Shown: positions 1 to 6,498 of the stretch, piece by piece
How the letters are laid out: each line of letters begins with the position of its first letter
Position numbering within the stretch: position 1 is the stretch's first letter
NCBI GenBank assembly: GCA_003240625.1
Contig: QFMX01000010.1
Coordinates: 1-64,000, forward strand
From: Sphingomonas taxi
GTDB lineage: Bacteria > Pseudomonadota > Alphaproteobacteria > Sphingomonadales > Sphingomonadaceae
DNA: 64,000 nucleotides
Direction of reading: 5' to 3'
The notes under the pieces: generated by a model
What the model was told of the DNA's origin: nothing
The model's database searches: none
What the model saw: only the letters and a program-made list of their open reading frames with translations
Position numbers and translations under genes: made by a program

Positions 1-1884
1 GCCGATGCCGAAGCGCATGCGCAGCACGCGCTCCTCGCGCGGGGTGAGCGACGCCAGCACCCGAGTGACCGTCTCCTTCAAGTTCGCCTGGATCGCGGCG
101 TCCACCGGGATGATCGCGTTCTTGTCCTCGATGAAGTCGCCGAGATGCGAATCCTCCTCGTCGCCGATCGGCGTTTCGAGGCTGATCGGCTCCTTGGCGA
201 TCTTCATCACTTTCCGGACCTTCTCCAGCGGCATGGAGAGGCGCTCCGCCATCTCCTCCGGGGTCGGTTCGCGGCCCTGCTCGTGGAGGAACTGGCGGCT
301 GGTGCGGACCAGCTTGTTGATCGTCTCGATCATGTGGACCGGGATGCGGATGGTCCGCGCCTGATCCGCGATCGAGCGGGTGATCGCCTGGCGGATCCAC
401 CAGGTCGCATAGGTGCTGAACTTGTAGCCGCGGCGATACTCGAACTTGTCGACCGCCTTCATCAGGCCGATATTGCCCTCCTGGATGAGATCCAGGAACT
501 GCAGACCGCGGTTCGTGTATTTCTTCGCGATCGAGATCACCAGCCGCAGGTTCGCCTCGACCATCTCCTTCTTGGCGATACGCGCCTCGCGCTCGCCCTT
601 CTGGACCATGTTGACGATCCGGCGGAACTCGGTGAGCGCCATGCCGGTCTGCTGCGTGATGTCGGCGATCTCGGCGCGGATGCGCTCGACCGCCTCGCCC
701 TCGTTGGCGACGAACGCGGTCCACTTCTTGTCGACCTTGTTGACCGTGGTCAGCCAGTTCTCGTCGATCTCGTGACCGATATAGCGATCGAGGAAGTCCT
801 TGCGCGGCACCTTGTGGCGCTCGGCGAGGCGCAGCATCTGGCCGCCCAGTGCGGTCAGGCGACGGTTATAGGCATAGAGCTGATCGACCAGATATTCGAT
901 CTTGGCGTTGTGGAACTGGACGCTCTCGACCTCGGCCGTGAGTTCCTCGCGCAGCTTCTGGTATTTGCGCTCGTCGGCTGCGGAGAAATCGCCGCCGATG
1001 CCCATCGCATCGACGCGCGACTGCTGGATCTTGCTGAACTTCTTGTAGAGCGCGGTGATGCTGGCGAACCGCTCGAGCGCGATCGGCTTGAGCTGTTCCT
1101 CCATCTGCGCGAGGCTGAGGGTGTTGTCCTCCTCCTCGTCGTCCGAGGCGCGCGGGGCACGGCGCTCGCCGTCCTCGTCCTCGTCGGCGGACGGCTCTTC
1201 GGGCTCGGCCTCTTCCTTGAACGAAGGGCCGGCGTTCTTCTCGCTGATCTCGCCGTCGTCGGCTTCGCCGTCCTCGGCCATCGCTTCCGGCGCGGGGTCC
1301 TTCGACAGCATCGCGTCGAGATCCATGATCTCGCGCAGCTGCATCGTGCCCTCGTTCAGCGCGGTCGACCAGTCGATGATCGCGTTGAAGGTGATCGGCG
1401 ATTCGCAGAGACCCAGGATCATCGTGTCGCGACCCGCCTCGATGCGCTTGGCGATGGCGATCTCGCCCTCGCGGCTGAGCAGCTCGACCGCGCCCATCTC
1501 GCGCAGGTACATGCGGACCGGATCGTCGGTGCGATCGATCGTCTCTTTCTTCTTCTCGATCGCGGGGCCTGTGTCGGCATCCGCGTCGGCGGCCTCCGGC
1601 TCGTCCTCGTCGTCCTTGGCGGGCTCGGTCTCGCCGTCCTCGCCGGCTTCGTCGTTCTCGACGATGTTGATGCCCATCTCGCTCAGCGCGGCGCTGATGT
1701 CCTCGATCTGGTCGGACGACATCTCACCCTGCGGCAGCGCTTCGTTGAGCTGCTCATAGGTGATGTAGCCGCGCTTCTTGGCGCGCGCGATGACCTTCTT
1801 GATCGACGCATCGTTCATGTCGATCAGCGGCGCATCGCCGGTTTCGTTCGTCTCGGCGGGTTCCGCCATGTTCGCCTTAGCCAT
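1..1884 (-). CDS. rpoD: RNA polymerase primary sigma factor RpoD (sigma-70), 3' end cut by window
   Basis: Housekeeping sigma factor that gives RNA polymerase -10/-35 recognition. Reading leftwards from the ATG at 1884 gives 628 codons with no stop before the window edge. The N-terminal part is region 1.1 with an acidic stretch. Region 1.2 carries DPVRMYLREMG near residue 115. A long acidic non-conserved insert follows. Region 2 contains NLRLVISIAKKYTNRGLQFL, then YKFSTYATWWIRQAITRSIA. Region 3 follows, and the reading ends inside region 4 at LTPREERVLRMRFGIG, so the 4.2 helix-turn-helix lies outside. The start is three bases after the dnaG stop, so the two genes are almost certainly co-transcribed. 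The start MAKANMAE could instead be the second Met, five codons in. Confidence 0.97.
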   Translation of the reverse strand, partial: MAKANMAEPAETNETGDAPLIDMNDASIKKVIARAKKRGYITYEQLNEALPQGEMSSDQIEDISAALSEMGINIVENDEAGEDGETEPAKDDEDEPEAADADADTGPAIEKKKETIDRTDDPVRMYLREMGAVELLSREGEIAIAKRIEAGRDTMILGLCESPITFNAIIDWSTALNEGTMQLREIMDLDAMLSKDPAPEAMAEDGEADDGEISEKNAGPSFKEEAEPEEPSADEDEDGERRAPRASDDEEEDNTLSLAQMEEQLKPIALERFASITALYKKFSKIQQSRVDAMGIGGDFSAADERKYQKLREELTAEVESVQFHNAKIEYLVDQLYAYNRRLTALGGQMLRLAERHKVPRKDFLDRYIGHEIDENWLTTVNKVDKKWTAFVANEGEAVERIRAEIADITQQTGMALTEFRRIVNMVQKGEREARIAKKEMVEANLRLVISIAKKYTNRGLQFLDLIQEGNIGLMKAVDKFEYRRGYKFSTYATWWIRQAITRSIADQARTIRIPVHMIETINKLVRTSRQFLHEQGREPTPEEMAERLSMPLEKVRKVMKIAKEPISLETPIGDEEDSHLGDFIEDKNAIIPVDAAIQANLKETVTRVLASLTPREERVLRMRFGIG

Positions 1885-1887
1885 TAT

Positions 1888-3702
1888 CTAGCCTACATCC
1901 GATTCTTGTTCGTCACCGCCGCCGAGCAGGTATCCACGCTCATACAACGCATGTTTCTGCGCGTAGAGGGCGGAGCGCCTTTGGTCGAGCGCCAGATATT
2001 CGTTATCATTCATATGGCCGTGCACCTTGGCAGCCACCTTGTCGATTTCCTGAAGGAGTTCCTGCTCTTCATATATGAACTCAATCAAGCCTCCGAGTGT
2101 GCGAACCGCCAGCGCCGGATCAGCATCCCACGGGAAGCGGAGATCGATCTGGATGTCTCGACGAGTTTGCGGTTTCAGGTTGCTAGCATGTAATATGGAT
2201 TGGAGCGCGTCATACTCAAGGCCTGGCCGTTTAACGACCGCTTCCACGAGCGTTTCCCGCCAAGGTATAAGCTTCGGGTCCTCGATATTGATAAAGCTGA
2301 TGGGCTCCATCATCAGTTCTAAGACAGCCGGGTAGCGAGACAGCCCATACAGCCCCGATCGAACATACGACCGCAACAGATTTTGCTGGCCGTGAGGACC
2401 AGTATTCACGACGGACTCGCCGATGACACGGCGTTCTGCACGCTTCCAGCCAAAGTCCTCGTAAAAAAGATCGTTCAGTGCTCGCTTATATTCAGTTTGA
2501 ACGAAGCTATTTTCGATCTTGTCAGACAGATCGAGAATGCTTTGACGAAGGCCTGCACGTCCTTCCGGCGTATCCGTCAATGCGCCGTTTTTTTCAGCCT
2601 CGTAGATCACTTTGACGAGGGGGCGTGTATGCGACAAGACTTGTTCGAATGCGGCTTTTCCGCCAGCCTTGACGACATCGTCCGGGTCCTGCCCGTTTGG
2701 TAGAGTTGCGAAGCTTAAGCTCTTACGAGGCTCCAGCATAGGAAGCGCTCGTTGAGCTGCTCGCAGAGCAGCCTTCTGGCCTGGCGCATCACCATCGAAA
2801 CACAGAACTGGCACGTCGACCATTCGCCAGAGGCGTTCGAGCTGTGCTTCGGTAAGAGCGGTGCCTAATGGGGCAACGGCTTCGTTGATGCCGGCCTGAG
2901 CAAGCGCGATGACATCCATATAGCCTTCGACGACAAGCACCCGGTCAGATTTGCGGGCGGCAGGTGCGGCGCGGTCGAGGTTATAGAGTGTTCGCCCCTT
3001 GTCGAAGAGCGGCGTGTCGGGTGAGTTGAGGTATTTCGGCTCGCCACTGTCGAGCACGCGTCCGCCGAACGCAATGGTCCTGCCGCGAGCATCGCGGATC
3101 GGGATCATCAGCCGGCCGCGGAAGCGGTCGTAGGGCTCTTTACCCTCAACGGAGATTAGCATGCCGGACTCGACTAGCATTTGGTCGCCGTAGGTTTTTA
3201 GCGCGCTTTTGAGCTTGCCACGGCTATCAGGCGCAAAGCCCATCCCAAAGTTGCGCGCGGTTTCGGGGGTGATTCCTCGACGGTCGAGTAGGCTGCGGGC
3301 GTCAGTGCCCGGTAAACCGTTCAGTTGTTCAGTGAACCAGTCCACCGCATCGGCCATGAGTTCGTGCAGGCCTTTGGCGCGCTCGGCCTTGGCGGCGGAC
3401 TGGCGGTCCATTGCAGGCATGTCGAGTCCGGCGGCCTGCGCGAGCTCCTTCACCGCGTCCATGAAGGGGAGGCCGCGCTGGTCGGTCATCCACTTGATCG
3501 CGTCGCCGTGCGCCGAGCAGCCGAAGCAGTGGTAGAAGCCCTTGTCGTCGTTGACGTAGAACGAGGGCGTCTTCTCGTTGTGGAATGGGCAGCAGCCCTT
3601 ATGCTCGCGACCCGCTTTGGTAAGCTTAGTCGTCTTGCCGACAAGCGCCGATAGCGACGTGCGGGCACGGAGCTCATCGAGGAAGGCGGGCGTGAGCGTC
3701 AT
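1888..3702 (-). CDS. dnaG: DNA primase DnaG
   Basis: Synthesises RNA primers at the replication fork with DnaB. The 604-residue reading has a CHC2 zinc-binding domain (C38, H41, C59, C62, in GCCPFHNEKTPSF and YHCFGCSAHGDAI). A catalytic core and a TOPRIM fold follow, with VLVVEGYMDVIAL and LCFDGDAPG, and then a C-terminal DnaB-interaction region. The open frame extends 23 codons further upstream, but the family start MTLTPAFLDEL at 3702 is preferred. No Shine-Dalgarno sequence precedes it; instead a TATAAT lies 7 bases upstream (see promoter). The C-terminal half (about 1950-2750) uses clearly more AT-rich codons than rpoD or carB. Poor codon use is also known for enterobacterial dnaG, where it keeps primase scarce. 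Confidence 0.96.
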   Translation of the reverse strand: MTLTPAFLDELRARTSLSALVGKTTKLTKAGREHKGCCPFHNEKTPSFYVNDDKGFYHCFGCSAHGDAIKWMTDQRGLPFMDAVKELAQAAGLDMPAMDRQSAAKAERAKGLHELMADAVDWFTEQLNGLPGTDARSLLDRRGITPETARNFGMGFAPDSRGKLKSALKTYGDQMLVESGMLISVEGKEPYDRFRGRLMIPIRDARGRTIAFGGRVLDSGEPKYLNSPDTPLFDKGRTLYNLDRAAPAARKSDRVLVVEGYMDVIALAQAGINEAVAPLGTALTEAQLERLWRMVDVPVLCFDGDAPGQKAALRAAQRALPMLEPRKSLSFATLPNGQDPDDVVKAGGKAAFEQVLSHTRPLVKVIYEAEKNGALTDTPEGRAGLRQSILDLSDKIENSFVQTEYKRALNDLFYEDFGWKRAERRVIGESVVNTGPHGQQNLLRSYVRSGLYGLSRYPAVLELMMEPISFINIEDPKLIPWRETLVEAVVKRPGLEYDALQSILHASNLKPQTRRDIQIDLRFPWDADPALAVRTLGGLIEFIYEEQELLQEIDKVAAKVHGHMNDNEYLALDQRRSALYAQKHALYERGYLLGGGDEQESDVG

Positions 3703-3708
3703 GGCATA

Positions 3709-3738
3709 ATTATAAGGTCGCCATACGCCTGAATGTAA
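3709..3738 (-). promoter_or_regulatory. Candidate dnaG promoter giving a leaderless transcript
   Basis: On the minus strand a perfect TATAAT (3709-3714) lies just upstream of the dnaG ATG, with a TTACAT (3733-3738) 18 bases further upstream as a weak -35. The A of the start codon is the seventh base after TATAAT, where transcription would be expected to begin, and there is no Shine-Dalgarno sequence. The inference is a leaderless dnaG-rpoD mRNA, independent of yqeY. Confidence 0.45.
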
Positions 3739-3815
3739 GGGGAGGGAAGTCGAGCTGTCGTATCTAGCCAATTTGTCCGGTTCGCTCCGCAGTTATGGGG
3801 AACCTCGGGAGGGCA

Positions 3816-4280
3816 CTACCTACTCCCCCGCCCGCTTGCGGGAGGGGGCTGGGGGGTGGGCGCGCGCTCGGTACCGATCGCAGCGGCCAGAATGGTCTCC
3901 AATACGCCCGGCATGTTCGACGTCAGATCGTTGTTCCAGAAGCGGATAACGCGGTAGCCCGCGGCTTCGAGTGCTTGCGTCCGGCTCGCATCATAGGCGG
4001 AAGCGCCGACGTGCTGGCTGCCGTCGAGCTCGACGATCAGCTTGTGCGAGCGGCATACGAAGTCCGCGAAATACCCGGCGATCGGCATCTGGCGGCTGAA
4101 CTTGAGATCCTGCAACCTTGAGCCCTTGAGTTGCCCCCACAGCATCTGCTCGGCATTCGTCGTGTCGTTGCTGAGGTCTCGCGCCCTCTCTGTTGGTCGG
4201 TCCAGTCGATGGCGCGGGCCCACCCCTCGGTCCCCTCCCGCTTGCGGGAGGGGAGGAAGAAGGGGGCCGCCCTTATCCAT
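3816..4280 (-). CDS. DUF559 endonuclease-like protein bracketed by inverted palindromic repeats
   Basis: Small protein with a DUF559 domain, a Vsr/PD-(D/E)XK-like nuclease fold. Seen: NAEQMLWGQLKG, then FSRQMPIAGYFADFV, then KLIVELDGSQH and YRVIRFWNNDL, the usual order in this family. The ATG at 4280 lies two bases after the yqeY stop and would give 154 residues. However, about the first 25 residues and last 15 are read from two inverted copies of a GC-rich palindromic repeat, so the native protein may start later, near RARDLSNDTTNAE. The gene interrupts the widely conserved yqeY-dnaG order, so it is probably an insertion. DNA cleavage activity is unproven for most DUF559 proteins. The start is uncertain. 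Confidence 0.75.
   Translation of the reverse strand: MDKGGPLLPPLPQAGGDRGVGPRHRLDRPTERARDLSNDTTNAEQMLWGQLKGSRLQDLKFSRQMPIAGYFADFVCRSHKLIVELDGSQHVGASAYDASRTQALEAAGYRVIRFWNNDLTSNMPGVLETILAAAIGTERAPTPQPPPASGRGSR
3823..3868. repeat. Palindromic repeat, class A, left copy
   Basis: About 45 bp centred on CCCGCTTGCGGGAGGGGG with a G-rich tail (GGGGGGTGGGCG). It encodes the C-terminal tail PTPQPPPASGRG of the DUF559 protein and includes its stop region. It is in inverted orientation to the copy at 4212-4270. Confidence 0.85.
4212..4270. repeat. Palindromic repeat, class A, right copy
   Basis: Inverted partner of 3823-3868: CACCCCTCGGTCCCCTCCCG, then the CTTGCGGGAGGGG core. It lies at the 5' end of the DUF559 reading frame, immediately downstream of yqeY. 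The two copies bracket about 340 bp of DUF559 coding sequence. Confidence 0.85.
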
Positions 4281-4282
4281 TT

Positions 4283-4735
4283 TTACGACAGCGCTGCCTT
4301 TACCAGGCCGCTTGCCTTGCTCATGTCCAGCTCGCTGGCGTGGCGGGCCTTCAGTTCGGCCATCACGCGGCCCATGTCCTTCATGCCGGTCGCGCCGAGT
4401 TCCGTCTTGATCGCCTCGATCGCAGCCGCGGTTTCCGCCTCGCTCATCTGCTGCGGGAGGAAGCGTTCGATCACTGCGACCTCCGCGGTCTCCGCATCCG
4501 CCAACTCCTGGCGGCCACCCTTTGAGAACATCTCGATCGACTCGCGGCGCTGCTTGACCATCTTTTGCAGCACTTCGATCACCAGCGCGTCGTCGCTTTC
4601 GGGTGCCTTCCCCGTCCGCGCCTCGATGTCGCGGTTCTTGATAGCGGCCTGGATCAACGAGATAGCGTTGCGGCTCTGCTTGTCGCCGGCCTTCATGGCG
4701 GTCAGCTGCGCAGCCTTGATGTCGTCGCGAATCAT
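4283..4735 (-). CDS. yqeY: GatB/YqeY domain-containing protein
   Basis: 150-residue protein of the YqeY family, which resembles the tail domain of the GatB amidotransferase subunit. Its exact role is unclear, though tRNA-linked functions are proposed. It starts MIRDDIKAAQLTAMKAGD and carries the family signatures RNAISLIQAAIKNRD and LPQQMSEAE; the length is typical. It is the first gene of the leftward operon leading to dnaG and rpoD, and is divergent from carA with about 140 bp between the two start codons, so the gap should hold promoters for both. Confidence 0.93.
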   Translation of the reverse strand: MIRDDIKAAQLTAMKAGDKQSRNAISLIQAAIKNRDIEARTGKAPESDDALVIEVLQKMVKQRRESIEMFSKGGRQELADAETAEVAVIERFLPQQMSEAETAAAIEAIKTELGATGMKDMGRVMAELKARHASELDMSKASGLVKAALS

Positions 4736-4876
4736 GTACTGGTCTTTCAGGTGGTTCGTGCGTAGCCCGACGGGATAGCGCGTCCGCCGAATGTTTAACA
4801 GATTGACGCTGCGGCGCGGCGGCCTTAGCGGACACCACTTAGCGACATCGACAACGTAAAGAGAGTGCCCAGCCTG

Positions 4877-6184
4877 ATGGCCGACACCAATCCAATAGCC
4901 ATGCCTGCTGGAGCTACCGGCGTCCTCGTCCTCGCCAATGGCGACGTGATCTGGGGTCGCGGGTTCGGCGCCGAGGGCAGTGCGGTCGGCGAAGTGTGCT
5001 TCCACACCGCGATGACCGGCTATCAGGAGGTGCTGACCGACCCGTCGTTCGCCGGGCAGATGATCTGCTTCACGTTTCCCCACATCGGCAACGTCGGCGC
5101 GAACCCCGACGACGTCGAGGCGGACGACCCGCACGCGCTCGGCATCATCGTCCGCGAGGACGTGACGCAGCCGTCGAGCTTCCGCGCGGTCGAGGGGCTG
5201 GATGGCTGGATGAAGCGCCACGCGCGGATCGGGCTTTCGGGCGTCGACACGCGAGCGCTGACGCGGCGGATCCGGGTGGCGGGCGCGCCTAATGGCGTGA
5301 TCGCGCATTCGGCGAGTGGCGAGTTCGATGTGGCGGCGTTGCTGGCGATGGCGCGGGCGTGGCCGGGGCTTGAGGGGATGGACCTCGCCAAGGACGTATC
5401 GACCGAGATGCATTATGGTTGGGGTGAGGATGCTCCGGGCGGTACGTGGCGGCTGGGCTTCGGCTACGGGGATAGCTCGCAAGCAGGAGAGGGCGCTTCT
5501 GCTCCCCTCCCGCTTGCGGGAGGGGGCGGGGGAGGGGCTGACACAGCCACGACCCCGCCCGAGGCCATGCCCTCCCCCGACCCCTCCCGCGATGCGGAAG
5601 GGGAGCAGAAGGCCCGCCCCCATGTCGTCGCGATCGACTACGGCTCGAAGCGCAACATCTTCCGCAACCTCGTCGAAGCCGGCGCGAAGGTCTCCGTCGT
5701 CCCCGCCACCGCCAGCTTCGAGCAGGTGATGGCCCTAAACCCCGACGGCATCTTCCTGTCGAACGGCCCCGGCGACCCCGCCGCGACCGCAGACTACGCC
5801 GTGCCGGTGATCCGCGAGCTGCTGGAGACGGGCAAGCCGCTGTTCGGCATCTGCCTCGGCCACCAGTTGCTCGGCCTCGCGGTCGGCGCGACCACGACCA
5901 AGATGTTCCAGGGCCACCGCGGCGCCAACCACCCGGTCAAGCGCCTCTCCGACGGCGCGGTCGAGATCACCAGCATGAACCACGGCTTCGCGGTCGAGCG
6001 CGACAGCCTGCCCGCCAACGTCCGCGAGACGCATGTGTCGCTGTTCGACGGGTCGAATGCGGGGCTGGAACTGACCGATCGGAACGCGTTCAGCGTGCAG
6101 TATCACCCCGAGGCGAGCCCAGGTCCGCAGGACAGCCTGTATCTGTTCGAGAAGTTCGTTGGATCGCTGGTTAGCCCGGCATGA
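4877..6184 (+). CDS. carA: Carbamoyl-phosphate synthase small subunit, carrying an in-frame repeat insertion
   Basis: Glutamine amidotransferase subunit that feeds ammonia to CarB for carbamoyl phosphate (arginine and pyrimidine synthesis). The N-terminal domain has FHTAMTGYQEVLTDPSF and FPHIGNVGANPDD. The class I GATase domain has the nucleophile Cys326 in FGICLGHQLLG, with His410 and Glu412 in QYHPEASPGPQ. Residues about 207-246 do not belong to the family: they are Gly/Pro/Ala-rich and translate a palindromic repeat doublet at 5496-5612, which lengthens the protein to 435 residues. The insert sits in the linker just before HVVAIDYGSKRNIFRNL, where it is likely tolerated. ATG 4877 is preferred (AAAGAGAG lies upstream); a GTG at 4865 is possible. 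Confidence 0.96.
   Translation: MADTNPIAMPAGATGVLVLANGDVIWGRGFGAEGSAVGEVCFHTAMTGYQEVLTDPSFAGQMICFTFPHIGNVGANPDDVEADDPHALGIIVREDVTQPSSFRAVEGLDGWMKRHARIGLSGVDTRALTRRIRVAGAPNGVIAHSASGEFDVAALLAMARAWPGLEGMDLAKDVSTEMHYGWGEDAPGGTWRLGFGYGDSSQAGEGASAPLPLAGGGGGGADTATTPPEAMPSPDPSRDAEGEQKARPHVVAIDYGSKRNIFRNLVEAGAKVSVVPATASFEQVMALNPDGIFLSNGPGDPAATADYAVPVIRELLETGKPLFGICLGHQLLGLAVGATTTKMFQGHRGANHPVKRLSDGAVEITSMNHGFAVERDSLPANVRETHVSLFDGSNAGLELTDRNAFSVQYHPEASPGPQDSLYLFEKFVGSLVSPA
5496..5612. repeat. Palindromic repeat doublet, class A, inserted in frame in carA
   Basis: Two inverted copies of a ~46-bp unit. The left copy begins CTTCTGCTCCCCTCCCGC; the right copy, read on the other strand, begins CTTCTGCTCCCCTTCCGC. 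Each has a GGGAGGGG-type core and a G-rich tail. About 25 bp separate the two. The core is the same type as the repeats flanking the DUF559 gene. The doublet keeps the carA frame open and adds about 40 residues. Confidence 0.88.
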
Positions 6185-6498
6185 TGCAAGCGATGCCACC
6201 GCCGGCAGCGTACCATTGCGTCAAACCGGACGCTCCCGAAGCTACCGGAGCGAAAATGGTAGTTACAGTAAGCGGTGACGTTGCGCCGATGGCAGCATTT
6301 CTTACTGAAGCGAAAAAATGGCCCAGCTTCAAACTTGCGGCCGATGCCCGATCGAACGGCATTCGCTTCGTCCGCCTGACGGGTTCAAGTTCGACGCCGT
6401 ACCGAGATATCGGTGGTCTGATCTACACCGCTCAGAATCGGCAACTGACAGTCACGATGAGTTCTGAGCCGCCAATCTGCGGGATGGAAGAAAACTAA
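6181..6498 (+). CDS. Small hypothetical protein wedged between carA and carB
   Basis: 105-residue protein that I do not recognise. The start ATG overlaps the carA stop (ATGA), and its TAA shares one base with the carB ATG (TAATG), so translation is probably coupled through all three genes. There is no signal peptide or membrane segment. Features visible are an early Pro/Ala stretch, MVVTVSGDVAPMAAFLTEAK, and a C-terminal PPICGMEEN with a second Cys. Base composition is visibly more AT-rich than carA or carB, which suggests later arrival. Its position implies co-expression with carbamoyl-phosphate synthase; any functional link is inference. Confidence 0.7.
   Translation: MMQAMPPPAAYHCVKPDAPEATGAKMVVTVSGDVAPMAAFLTEAKKWPSFKLAADARSNGIRFVRLTGSSSTPYRDIGGLIYTAQNRQLTVTMSSEPPICGMEEN

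Noticed and set aside
145..2193. 682-codon open frame antisense to rpoD and the dnaG end
   Set aside because: A shadow of GC-rich codon bias: Leu/Arg/Asp/Val-rich translation with no family signature, opposite two certain genes.
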